From NCBI GenBank assembly GCA_031552195.1, contig JAVBMT010000004.1, positions 1-64,000 on the forward strand: a stretch of DNA of 64,000 nucleotides, in the 5' to 3' direction. The first letter of the stretch is position 1, and each line of letters starts with the position of its first letter. A model generated the notes under the pieces. The model had not been told where the DNA came from and ran no database searches. It saw nothing but the letters and a program-made list of their open reading frames with translations. Source of the DNA: JAVBMP01 sp031552195 (GTDB lineage: Bacteria > Desulfobacterota > Desulfovibrionia > Desulfovibrionales > Desulfovibrionaceae). This document shows positions 34,090 through 42,877 of the stretch, one piece after another. The translations under genes were made by a program, and so were the position numbers.

Positions 34090-34224
34090 CGGTGCCTCGC
34101 CGCGAGCCGGAAACAGGTCCCTGTTTTTCGCGGATACCTGAAAAACAGGGACCGGAAAGGAGTTGAAGGAACGCGGGATGGTCACGCCGTTGCATGCCTG
34201 GGCGAATTTTTTACCGCCCGCCGC

Positions 34225-34268
34225 AAATTAAGCGCCGCCCTCTTTTTCAAGAGGGCGGCGCTTAATTT
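34225..34268. terminator. Bidirectional terminator, 20-base stem
   Basis: Arms 34225-34244 and 34249-34268, perfect complements with a TTTC loop and an A/T-rich base giving T-runs on both strands. It lies between phoU (+) and the chemoreceptor (-). A second, weaker hairpin without T-run is at 34117-34154 (14-base stem, GGTCCCTGTTTTTC). Confidence 0.9.
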
Positions 34269-34285
34269 TTTCTTGCAGGGCAGGT

Positions 34286-36037
34286 TTAAACGCGTTCCAG
34301 TTCTTTAACCAGTTCGGACAAACGGCGGGTGGCGTCGTCAAGGTTTCTTACGCTGAGGTCGGCCTTTTCCATGAGTTCCGAGTTTGAAATGGCAATGCGG
34401 TTCACTTCATCCGTTCCCCGGTTTATTTCTTCGCTTGAGGCGGACTGTTCCTCGCTGGCGGCGGCAATTGACTGCACTTTGCCGGCGGTTGAATTGGCGA
34501 TGGCCAGAATGTTCGCCAGAGAATCGCCGGCGGCTTGAGCCAGCTCCGTGCTGCGGGCGACCGCAAGCGAGGCTTCGCCGACAACCCGCTGGTTTTCAGC
34601 CGCGCTGGCCTGAATTGATTTGATAACGTCGCTCACTTCCTTGGTGGCGCCCATCGTCTTTTCCGCCAGTTTGCGCACTTCGTCGGCCACAACGGCGAAA
34701 CCGCGCCCGGCTTCACCGGCTCTGGCCGCCTCGATGGCGGCGTTCAGGGCCAGCAGGTTGGTTTGGTCGGCAATGTCGGTAATGACGTTCATCACCTGGC
34801 CGATGCCCTGTACCTGTTGCCCGAGCGTGTTCATGTTTTCAGCCACCAGGCCGGCTTTGGTGTTGACCTCGCCGATAGCGGCGATGGTGTCGGCAACGAT
34901 GCGCGAACCGTGCTCCGCGTCTTTCTGCGTGCCTTCGGCGCTTTCGGCGGCGGCGGAGGCGTTGCGGGCCACGTCTATGACCGCGGCCGTCATCTGAACC
35001 ATGGCGGCGGCGGTTTCTCCGCTGTAACGGCGTTGCGTGTCTATTCCGCTGACTACTCCGTGTATTACGTCGGTCAGGGCGGAAGAAGCGCCCCTTGCCT
35101 CATGCACGATGACGCCCAGGCGTTCGGCGGCGGTGTGCACGCCGTTGCGGGTGGCCTGCTCGGCGGCCGCCTTGGCCTCTTCAGCTTCCTGAACGGCTAT
35201 TTTCGCGTTACGGGCGTGCTCTTCGGCCTCTTTAGTCTTTTCCTCGGCCTTGCTGATCATTACGACGATATTATCCACCATGCTGCTCAGCGAATTGGAA
35301 AGGCGGCCTATTTCATCGCGGCGGGTTGTCGGCGGCAGTTTGGTGAAGTCTCCTCCGGCCACTTTGCCGGCGAAAGATGAGAGTTGCAGGATAGGAGTCG
35401 TGATGCTTTTGGTAATCAGGAACCCGAGCAGGATGGATATGACAAGCACAACACCGACGGTGCCGTAAGTTCCGATGTAGGATTTTTCAATTTGCCCGGC
35501 AAAGCTTTCGTGGCTATGACTTTTTTCCCGTTCAAGGTATTGAAGCATCTCTTCAAGCAGTTTTTGCACGTTAGCCATGCCCGCCATGGATTCTTTTTCA
35601 AAAATTCCGGCGGCTTCGGCCTGTTTTCCTTCCGCCTTCAAGGTGCGGATTTTCATGGCGGACTCGTGCAGGGCGGTGTGGGCTCCTTCAATCTGGCTCA
35701 ACGGAGCGCGCAGATCAGGAAAGGCCGCTTCGGCGGCTTTCCGGCCTTCGCTGTAGTACCATTGCCCGAAAGCGCATTTGTGCGGGTCTTCCTGAATGCT
35801 CAGTTCTTTTTGTTTGTCGTCAAAAACGTATCTTTGCAGGGAGGATATCCACCTGACGTGGTCCATTTCACGCCGCAAAAAAATGGTCACGTGGTCTTCG
35901 GCGCTTTGCACCCGTTCGAAATCTTTCGTAACGACGCCCAGGCTCAGGATATACATTATAGCCATAACGCTGATGCTGGCCAGCAAGGCTAAAATAACCA
36001 GAGAAATCTTTTTATTAAGGCTCAAGTCGTTCCACAT
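34286..36037 (-). CDS. Methyl-accepting chemotaxis protein with periplasmic CZB domain
   Basis: A 583-residue chemoreceptor. The first membrane segment is at about 8-30 and the second at about 185-205, with a periplasmic domain between. This domain carries the zinc-binding CZB pattern: an early HVRW, then HKCAFGQWYYSEG and GAHTALHESA, which supply His/Cys ligands. A HAMP domain follows, then the signalling hairpin with its conserved tip IADQTNLLALNAAIEAARAGEAGRGFAVVADEVRKLAE. CZB is more often cytoplasmic; here it lies between the membrane segments. The start at 36037 follows GGGGGAAAG. No other chemotaxis genes are adjacent. Confidence 0.9.
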   Translation of the reverse strand: MWNDLSLNKKISLVILALLASISVMAIMYILSLGVVTKDFERVQSAEDHVTIFLRREMDHVRWISSLQRYVFDDKQKELSIQEDPHKCAFGQWYYSEGRKAAEAAFPDLRAPLSQIEGAHTALHESAMKIRTLKAEGKQAEAAGIFEKESMAGMANVQKLLEEMLQYLEREKSHSHESFAGQIEKSYIGTYGTVGVVLVISILLGFLITKSITTPILQLSSFAGKVAGGDFTKLPPTTRRDEIGRLSNSLSSMVDNIVVMISKAEEKTKEAEEHARNAKIAVQEAEEAKAAAEQATRNGVHTAAERLGVIVHEARGASSALTDVIHGVVSGIDTQRRYSGETAAAMVQMTAAVIDVARNASAAAESAEGTQKDAEHGSRIVADTIAAIGEVNTKAGLVAENMNTLGQQVQGIGQVMNVITDIADQTNLLALNAAIEAARAGEAGRGFAVVADEVRKLAEKTMGATKEVSDVIKSIQASAAENQRVVGEASLAVARSTELAQAAGDSLANILAIANSTAGKVQSIAAASEEQSASSEEINRGTDEVNRIAISNSELMEKADLSVRNLDDATRRLSELVKELERV

Positions 36038-36567
36038 GTTCTTTCCCCCAATGTTGAGAACGTAATAATCGTGCCGCAATGGATTTTAAAACGCGGGCAT
36101 ATTAGTTTGCCGCAGAGGTATCCCGTTTTTTATATAAGCAGGGCCGGAAAGTACCTGTTCTCAGATAAAATTTCAAGACTAAATTTGCGTTAAAATTGAA
36201 AAAAGCAGGACGTGAACTGTTTTTAAATAAAAGGTGTTACGTCAAAGACAGACAAACGGATCTCCCGGTTCCGGCGGAAGGGCATAAGCGCGTCTCTTAA
36301 GTGGAAGCCTTTTTTTCCGCTTTTGGAGTGAACTCTCTCTGCGGAGACATTCCAGACCATGCCGGAATCTTTACAGAAAATCGCCCTGAAAAGCGCTGGC
36401 GAAGTTTTCGCGAAAAAAATACCCGCCGACGGGCTTCAGCCGCCGACGGGTATTTTTATTCGCATCGGGAATATTGTTCTAAACGCTACCGGTCATATTG
36501 TGTAAACTTTTCCGACGGAAATTCTCCCGGCGATTTTTCACCGCAGGTGATTCCCGGCGGTATGGCC
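36038..36567. other. Non-coding stretch between chemoreceptor and PEP-CTERM gene
   Basis: No gene is supported on either strand; the open frames here have no ribosome sites and no recognisable protein features. It holds the chemoreceptor promoter region and a terminator at 36417-36455. Confidence 0.6.
36417..36455 (-). terminator. Terminator after the PEP-CTERM gene
   Basis: Outer stem AAATACCCG/CGGGTATTT with a second CCGCCGACGGG repeat inside and a short GGCT/AGCC inner stem; a run of seven T follows on the minus strand. It lies 110 bases past the PEP-CTERM stop codon. Confidence 0.65.
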
Positions 36568-37200
36568 TTAGGAGCGCTTCATCTTGCGGCGCGCTATAAC
36601 AAGCCCGGCAAAGCCCGCTCCGAGCAAAATCATGGTCGCTGGTTCCGGCGTGGGAGTGGGGCCGGTAAGCTTGGTCAGCATCACTACATTGTAGCCGGTG
36701 AGGTGGCTGAGGTCAGGGTTATTGCCCTTTCCAACCGGGGTGACATGTTCCGACGTCCAGTCACCGTGGGTAAGGCCGTCTTGGCCGAGCCAGTACAGGG
36801 CGAAAGAATTCCCGGCCTTGATCACGTAAAATTCGATCGGGTCGGTGGAGGCCCATGTGCCGGATTTCTGCGATTGGCCGAACGTGATGAAGAGGTTGCC
36901 GTCTGAGGAACCGCCGTCAAATTTGTCATATGCGGTAAGCGCGCGGACGTAGTCGCTGTTCAGGCTGGTGTTGTCCGCAAACCATTTGTTGATTTCCAGC
37001 AGGAGCTCCCCCGAGCTTCCGTTCTGGTTGCCGTTCAATATTTGCGAATCATTGCCGGAAACCGTGAACATGTATGTGCCGCTGTAGGCCCATTTCGTAG
37101 TGACGTCGTTGTGCGTGACGATCAGGGCGGCTTGCGCCGCGTTCGTCAGGAAAAGAGACCCCAGAAGCATCAGGCAGGCGCAGGAAAGCAAACGTTTCAT
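36568..37200 (-). CDS. PEP-CTERM sorting domain protein
   Basis: A 210-residue exported protein. The signal peptide is at 1-24 (MKRLLSCACLMLLGSLFLTNAAQA). The middle is polar and beta-rich without a known domain. The C-terminus has the PEP-CTERM signal: PEPATM, a hydrophobic helix (ILLGAGFAGLVIA) and a basic tail (RRKMKRS). Such proteins are cut and probably glycan-linked by an exosortase (EpsH/XrtA) in organisms that make exopolysaccharide. No exosortase gene is visible here, so it must be elsewhere. The large glycan cluster starts 750 bases away. Confidence 0.88.
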   Translation of the reverse strand: MKRLLSCACLMLLGSLFLTNAAQAALIVTHNDVTTKWAYSGTYMFTVSGNDSQILNGNQNGSSGELLLEINKWFADNTSLNSDYVRALTAYDKFDGGSSDGNLFITFGQSQKSGTWASTDPIEFYVIKAGNSFALYWLGQDGLTHGDWTSEHVTPVGKGNNPDLSHLTGYNVVMLTKLTGPTPTPEPATMILLGAGFAGLVIARRKMKRS

Positions 37201-37952
37201 AAAATTATCCCCCGTATAAAGTGTAATTGCCGATTTGCGGCGCCCTGAAGAGCGCGGCTTGATTGGTCAAGTTAAACAAGAACGATCTTACTCATATAAT
37301 ATACGTTCGAACTAGCAAAAAGCGTTCCAATGTATGTTTGAAGGAGCGCTATCCCGGAGGCCCGCTCCTAACCCGGTTCATTTGTTGTTTATTCGGAATA
37401 TGGAGGCTGCGCGGCCTGCCCCGGCGGCAGGTCCGCCCGGAAACTTTAAGATGATTTAGTGTTAAATATTTCGACAGCGCCGCGAGAATTGTGTCGGTTT
37501 TTTCAAAAGCTATTTAATTACAGCCGTTTTCCAGGGCTGGTATTATGCCGCTTTCTTCGGTTTTATAGGGGGATGGTCCAATCCTGTATATTTTCACGCA
37601 CCAAACGAAGATCGAATTGTCGTTGAATTTTTGAGAACTGTGTGCGATTATCATAAAAAGAAGCTGTTCGGGTGTTAAGCCAGTTCCCAAAGTGGTGGAA
37701 ATTGAACCTTCCGCCGCCTGAGACCAGAATTTGCCGGCAAGCCGCGCTTGTTTTTTGCAATATTTCCGCAAGGCGCTATGAATTTTTGCGATTCTTATAA
37801 GATAAGTGTATTGCGTTTGTCCGCTAAAATCGTTAATTGCAACGCAACTGTGATTTTTTCTCTCGCGTTTCCTGTTTTGCGCGTAGGCAGCGCTGCAAAC
37901 ATATGCGGTTATCTATAGCAAAACCTGAATGTTGCCCTCTTATGGAACCCGA
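37201..37952. other. Long non-coding stretch
   Basis: About 750 bases with no convincing gene. An 85-codon minus-strand frame at 37514-37771 has no ribosome site and no recognisable motif. The sequence is A/T-richer than the preceding genes and may hold promoters for the PEP-CTERM gene and the glycan cluster; none stands out clearly. Confidence 0.5.
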
Positions 37953-38909
37953 ATGTCGCAATTTTTGAACAATACAGGCGCAAAGAAAATCGCGGTTGTG
38001 GTGCTGAACTACAACAATCACGAAGACTCCATCTCCTGTATCGATTCGCTGCTGCAAAGCGAAATTGCGCCTTGCGTTGTGTCGCTCGTGGACAACGCTT
38101 CGTCAGACGACTCCGTGGCTAAGCTGCACGACTGGCTGCTTTCAGCCGCCGAGCGGGCGTTCGAGGCGGAGGAACGCCGGACGCCGTCGCGAGGCGAGAC
38201 GTGCCGGTATCCGCTTCCGCAAACCGATGTGCTGCTTAGCGTCGCCCGGAGAAATCAAGGCTACGCGGCGGGAAACAATATCGGAATGGCCGCCGCCTTT
38301 GCGGAAGGGGCCGATGCCGCATGGATTCTCAACAACGACGTTATCGTTGAACCCTCGGCGCTGGGGGCGATGCGCGACAAAATATTTTCCCGGGGCGATT
38401 ACGGAATTTGCGGTTCCGTTGTTCTTTATCACGACGCCCCGGATATGGTGCAGTGCCTCGCCGGCGGGAAGACGAACCGCCTGACCGCGCTTTCCACCTT
38501 GCAGGGCAACAATATGTCCAGAGAAGAGGCTGCTTGCGTCGCGGAAGAAGACGTTGAGAAGGCTATCGGTTTCATCTACGGGGCCAGCGTTATGGTCACC
38601 CGAGATTTCTATGAAACTGTCGGCGCCATGGACGAGGGGTATTTTCTTTATTGCGAGGAACAAGACTGGGCGGCCCGCATTCAGGGGCGTTTCCGCCTGG
38701 GCTTTGCCTCGCGCGCGGTTGTGCGGCACAAGGAAGGCGCCACAACGGGCTGGTCGCACTGCCGCTTCAGCGTGCGGTCATTGTGGCGGATTACCCGCAG
38801 CCGCCTGCGGCTGACGCGCAAGCATACCCCCTGGGCCTTGCCCACGGTTTGTTGCGGAATAGCCTTCGCCGCGCTCAGGATGGGCATGCGGTGGGTCGCC
38901 AGAAAGTGA
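37953..38909 (+). CDS. Glycosyltransferase family 2
   Basis: A 318-residue GT-A glycosyltransferase. It opens with the beta strand KIAVVVLNYNNHEDSISCIDSLL, then VVSLVDNASSDDSV and the metal-binding region WILNNDVIVEPSAL. It ends with a hydrophobic stretch (LPTVCCGIAFAALRMGMRW) that may bind the membrane. GT2 rhamnosyl- and other transferases of this build add sugars to lipid-linked glycans. The ATG at 37953 is favoured by a GGAA upstream; the ATG at 37929 is possible. G/C-rich codon use like the chromosome, unlike the later cluster genes. Confidence 0.82.
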   Translation: MSQFLNNTGAKKIAVVVLNYNNHEDSISCIDSLLQSEIAPCVVSLVDNASSDDSVAKLHDWLLSAAERAFEAEERRTPSRGETCRYPLPQTDVLLSVARRNQGYAAGNNIGMAAAFAEGADAAWILNNDVIVEPSALGAMRDKIFSRGDYGICGSVVLYHDAPDMVQCLAGGKTNRLTALSTLQGNNMSREEAACVAEEDVEKAIGFIYGASVMVTRDFYETVGAMDEGYFLYCEEQDWAARIQGRFRLGFASRAVVRHKEGATTGWSHCRFSVRSLWRITRSRLRLTRKHTPWALPTVCCGIAFAALRMGMRWVARK

Positions 38910-39211
38910 TGCCTGGGCGGAACGGCGCGAAGCTGTGCGGATATATGGAAAATTGCCGGTTTTCGTCCGATTCTATTCCATCCGGTTGTCGATGCAAATA
39001 AATCATGCTAGAAGTCATTTCATAATGAATTATAAAATGGCTTCCAGCGCCGGGCGGAATAAGCGGACACGGCCGCCCTTGCGGACGTTCACGGATTGGT
39101 TTGAAAATACATCGTTTGAGATTTTGACCGGCTGCCCTTTGTAGGGTATTTTTTTCATACATTCGCACGGGGGCATCCCCCCCCCAAAAAAAAACGTTCC
39201 GGAATTGTTGA
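38910..39211. other. Intergenic region with C9A9 tract before wzm
   Basis: No gene. It carries nine C (39177-39185) followed by nine A (39186-39194), 17 bases before the wzm start, and an imperfect hairpin at 39011-39044. The tract lies where the ribosome site should be. Confidence 0.6.
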
Positions 39212-39997
39212 ATGCAGATTAATACGCAGAGTGCCGTGCGGCGCAACGTCGAGTTGGCCAAGGTCATATTTTTGCGCGAATTCAGGTCGATGTACAAACG
39301 TACCGCCCTGGGGCCGTTCTGGGCCATTTTGTCGCCTATGTTCTATGTGGCAGTTTTCATTTTTTTTCGCTTGCTTTTCGGCTTGGGCAACCCCGAAGGC
39401 TACCCGATGATTCCTTTTCTTTTTTCCGGGTTGTCGCTCTGGATGCTCTTTTCCGTTACAGTCATGGCCGCTTTTCCGGCCCTTACCGGCAACGCCGGCA
39501 TATTGAAAAAAATTCCGGTTTCCCCTCTGGTTTTTGTTTTCGCCGGGGCCGGAACGCCGATATTCACCTTTTTTGTCCATTGGCTTTGTGTGGAGGGTTT
39601 GCTGATTTTTTACGGTTATTACCCCACGATCCACCACATACTTATTCCGGCAATAGCCTTGCTGACGCTGTTGTTTTCCATCGGCCTCGGCCTGATGGTG
39701 GCCGCCATCGCCCTGTACAGACAGGATATTATCCAGGTTTTGCCAAGCGTAATCCAGCTCGGCCTGTTCGCCACCCCGATTTTCTTCTCGCCCGCCATTA
39801 TTCCGGAAAATCTCCAGTGGGTGGTCACTTACAACCCGATCGCGCATTGCATCCAGATGTTCCGGGGCATCATATTCAATGCGGCCTGGCCGTCGCCGGA
39901 GCAGCTTCTGATCACCGTGGGGGCTATTATAATTGTGTGGATGTTAGGCTTGCCGATGTTCAAACGCAGCACACGCTACCTGGCGGACGTATTTTAA
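39212..39997 (+). CDS. wzm: ABC-2 polysaccharide exporter permease Wzm
   Basis: A 261-residue permease with six membrane segments and the opening REFRSMYKRTALGPFWAILSP typical of Wzm/TagG/RfbD-type ABC-2 permeases. It would move an undecaprenyl-linked polysaccharide across the inner membrane. wzt begins within its stop codon. No clear Shine-Dalgarno is visible; a C9A9 tract takes its place. Confidence 0.88.
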   Translation: MQINTQSAVRRNVELAKVIFLREFRSMYKRTALGPFWAILSPMFYVAVFIFFRLLFGLGNPEGYPMIPFLFSGLSLWMLFSVTVMAAFPALTGNAGILKKIPVSPLVFVFAGAGTPIFTFFVHWLCVEGLLIFYGYYPTIHHILIPAIALLTLLFSIGLGLMVAAIALYRQDIIQVLPSVIQLGLFATPIFFSPAIIPENLQWVVTYNPIAHCIQMFRGIIFNAAWPSPEQLLITVGAIIIVWMLGLPMFKRSTRYLADVF

Positions 39998-41187
39998 TGA
40001 GCACCGATAATATCATAGAAGTCAACGGCCTGTACAAACGCTACGGTCTGCCGCCGTTTCTGCCCTGGAGAAAGCGCCAGGTGCAGGACCACGAATGGGC
40101 CTTGCGCGACATCAATTTCACCGTGCCGCGCGGCGGCTCGCTGGGCATTCTGGGCCGCAACGGCGCGGGCAAATCCACCCTGCTCAAGGTGCTGGCCGGA
40201 GTAACCCCGCCGGACAAGGGCAGCGTAAAGGTAAACGGCACCATTTTCCCGATGATCGAACTGACCGCCGGCATGAGCATGGAGCTTTCCGGCCGGGAGA
40301 ACGTCAAGATACTCGGCACCATCATGGGACTAAGCTCGCGGGAAATAAATCACATTATCCCTAAAGTTGAAGAGTTCAGCGAATTAGAAGACTGGTTTTA
40401 CAGGCCGGTATGGCAGTATTCCAGCGGAATGATAGGGCGCTTGGCCTTCGGCATAGCCGTGAATATGCGGGCTGATGTCCTGCTGGTGGATGAAGTGCTC
40501 TCCACCGGGGATATTATGTTTCAGAAGAAGTGCATGAGCACCATGTATAACATATTAGAAAACGGCACGACTTTAATATTTGTTTCACACAGTCCCGCTG
40601 CTGTAACTCGTATTTGCGAAAACGGCATCATGCTTGAACACGGCAAACTTGCTTTTAGCGGAACATCACTTGAGGCTCTGGATGCATATTACGCGGACTT
40701 GGGCATAGCAGGCGACACAAAACGCAAATTTCTACCGGAAGATCAGCGTCAGGGCAGCGGCGATATCAGAATCAACAGCATTGAGATATTAAACGCTGAG
40801 GGTATTGAGATAGAATCGCCGCAGACAGGTCAGCCTGTAACATTCAAGCTTAACTATACAGCCAAATGCCCCGTACGTGGATACGCCATTGCAGTTGTCA
40901 TAAAAAACTCCCGCGATGAAGTGCTTGTATATGCAAATACAGCCAAAGCGGATATCCCGACAGAGATAGCGCATGGCTCAGGATATATTCTATATACCAT
41001 AAAAAATTTGCCTCTTTTGGAAAAAGGACTGTCTCTAACAGTAAAGGTGAAAGGTGATATTGTTTTTGATATCGTTGAGAATGCACTTTCATTCGATATG
41101 CGGTGTCCATACGGGCTGATATCCTCTGATGCAAGAACAGGAATCGTGCATTGTGACACACTGTGGAGAATACACCACGATGCGTAA
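39997..41187 (+). CDS. wzt: Polysaccharide exporter ATPase Wzt with C-terminal glycan-binding domain
   Basis: A 396-residue ATPase. The domain at 1-240 has Walker A (GRNGAGKST), the YSSGMIGRLAFG signature of this class and Walker B (VLLVDEVLSTGD). Residues 250-396 are the beta-sandwich domain that binds the glycan end in O9a/O8-type exporters. Codon use changes inside the gene: G/C-ending codons up to about base 40530, A/T-rich after it. The change falls a little before the ATPase domain ends. The start overlaps wzm. Confidence 0.88.
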   Translation: MSTDNIIEVNGLYKRYGLPPFLPWRKRQVQDHEWALRDINFTVPRGGSLGILGRNGAGKSTLLKVLAGVTPPDKGSVKVNGTIFPMIELTAGMSMELSGRENVKILGTIMGLSSREINHIIPKVEEFSELEDWFYRPVWQYSSGMIGRLAFGIAVNMRADVLLVDEVLSTGDIMFQKKCMSTMYNILENGTTLIFVSHSPAAVTRICENGIMLEHGKLAFSGTSLEALDAYYADLGIAGDTKRKFLPEDQRQGSGDIRINSIEILNAEGIEIESPQTGQPVTFKLNYTAKCPVRGYAIAVVIKNSRDEVLVYANTAKADIPTEIAHGSGYILYTIKNLPLLEKGLSLTVKVKGDIVFDIVENALSFDMRCPYGLISSDARTGIVHCDTLWRIHHDA

Positions 41188-41299
41188 TTGTATCATTGCG
41201 AAAGTCTTCGACTTATTAAGTATGTAGGGCAAAAAATGTAGCAGATAAGTCATAGCGATCAGTGTTTTTTATTTAAGGTGCCAATTGGCGGAGAATATC

Positions 41300-42025
41300 A
41301 TGAATAGAATCAATATCGGCGCTGGGGGGTTTACATGTGAGGGCTGGATCAACCTGGATTATGTTTCGGATTGGTATGCCCACAGGCAAACCTTAGGCTT
41401 TATGCCGTATGATATTCGAAAGGACGATCTGCCTTTTGATGCCTTATCCGTTGAATTGGCTTACTGTTCGCATGTAATTGAGCATGTCGAATTGGAACAT
41501 ACCGCAAGACTGTTCGCTGAGGTTTTTCGCACATTAAAAAACGGTGGAATATTCCGCATAACGTGTCCTGACGCGGAAGCGCTCTATCTTGCAACCCGGT
41601 ATTATCCCGCATTTTGGGAATGGCGGCGCGAATGGTTCCATGGAAAATGGAGAAATTTTGATGTTGAAGAACCGGAGCCGTTGGATTTTTTAGTACGCGA
41701 GGTAGCCACCCCGCGTTGCCGGCAATATACAAAGTCAATTGACCCGTTCCAGCCGGAGAGCCTGCGGCCACCGTTTGAGGCATTACCTCTGGATGAATTT
41801 TTGGATACGCTGGTTAGTGGATTGGAATTCAGACCAGACGCGCCAGGAGACCACATACAGTGGTACTCTTTCGATAAACTTAAATCATTACTTGAAAATG
41901 CGGGTTTTTTTGTGATGCGCTCAAGGTATGGAGGGTGCGTGAATCCAGCCATGCAGGTCAGCCAATTCGACGTGACGACACCACAGCAAAGCCTATATGT
42001 AGATGCAATTAAGATCTCAACATGA
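41300..42025 (+). CDS. SAM-dependent methyltransferase
   Basis: A 241-residue class I methyltransferase-like protein. The nucleotide motif is INIGAGGFTCEGWINLD near the start and the second motif is ELAYCSHVIEHVELEH, with LKNGGIFRITCPD after it. The start at 41300 follows GGCGGAG. The stop overlaps the next methyltransferase start. It probably methylates a sugar of the exported glycan; the position cannot be predicted. The gene is A/T-rich. Confidence 0.78.
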   Translation: MNRINIGAGGFTCEGWINLDYVSDWYAHRQTLGFMPYDIRKDDLPFDALSVELAYCSHVIEHVELEHTARLFAEVFRTLKNGGIFRITCPDAEALYLATRYYPAFWEWRREWFHGKWRNFDVEEPEPLDFLVREVATPRCRQYTKSIDPFQPESLRPPFEALPLDEFLDTLVSGLEFRPDAPGDHIQWYSFDKLKSLLENAGFFVMRSRYGGCVNPAMQVSQFDVTTPQQSLYVDAIKIST

Positions 42026-42822
42026 AGATATGGAAACGTTTTAGAAAAGGTGCCTGCTGCCCATTTTGTCATACTGCTGCCCAACTGCTTCTGCAACATG
42101 AAGATTTTGCTGGGGTTGCTATTTATTGGTGTGGCGCATGTCAATATGGATTTTGCTCTCCAATGCCCTCAAAGAGCTATTTAAGGCATTATTATGACTC
42201 TAGGTATAGAACTCCGGAAAATTTTAACGATGCGGTTATGCACAGTCGCTTGGTCAGAGCCGAAGCTCAATGGCGGTTTATAACCGAAGCACTGGGGGAA
42301 ATTCCGAAGTCAATAAAACTGCTTGACGTTGGTTGCGGCATAGGAGCATTTGTCGCGCATGTCGAATCTCTTGGTTATGCCGCGTATGGCATTGATGATG
42401 ATTCAAGAGCTATTTCTTGGGGGCGGGAGCACTTGACCGATAGTCTTGGTCCTAAGGTACCCTCAAATTTTCATCTTCCTCAACTCATCGTTTTATCACA
42501 CGTGATCGAACATTTTACGAATTTATCTAAAGCGTTGCGCTCGTGGCGGAAAGCTAGATATATTTTCTTCGAAGTGCCTCATGCGCCTCAAGAAATCATT
42601 CTTTCAACGCCGCCGGTATCGCATCTGCATTTTTTTACTCCGAATTCTATTAAAAAGCTTTGTGCTACCGTTGGCCTGCGGCTTATCAGATTAAATACAT
42701 ACGGGATGACCTTGGAAGAAGTACTTAGCGGTACGCGAGACAGGCCGAAACACGAATACTTTGCCGTTAGCCGACCACAAGGTAATGGTAATATCATTCG
42801 CGGGTTAGCGGAATGGTTTTAG
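42022..42822 (+). CDS. SAM-dependent methyltransferase with N-terminal zinc-like motif
   Basis: A 266-residue protein. An N-terminal CPFC...CGAC pair (residues 13-16 and 37-40) suggests a zinc ribbon. The methyltransferase core follows: LLDVGCGIGAFVAHVESLGY, the YGIDDD acidic loop, and LSHVIEHF. This zinc-plus-SAM form is common among sugar methyltransferases of O-antigen clusters. It overlaps the previous gene by four bases and so is probably translated with it. Confidence 0.8.
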   Translation: MKIWKRFRKGACCPFCHTAAQLLLQHEDFAGVAIYWCGACQYGFCSPMPSKSYLRHYYDSRYRTPENFNDAVMHSRLVRAEAQWRFITEALGEIPKSIKLLDVGCGIGAFVAHVESLGYAAYGIDDDSRAISWGREHLTDSLGPKVPSNFHLPQLIVLSHVIEHFTNLSKALRSWRKARYIFFEVPHAPQEIILSTPPVSHLHFFTPNSIKKLCATVGLRLIRLNTYGMTLEEVLSGTRDRPKHEYFAVSRPQGNGNIIRGLAEWF

Positions 42823-42877
42823 CTAGGCCCATGACACAGCCAGAAAATTTACAACGGCCAACAAGGAATAATGCAAC

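Noticed and set aside
34117..34154. 14-base stem hairpin after phoU
   Set aside because: No T-run follows and a much stronger terminator lies 70 bases further on, so I did not list it separately.
37514..37771. 85-codon minus-strand frame in a long gap
   Set aside because: No ribosome site or known motif; A/T-rich sequence makes chance frames of this size likely.
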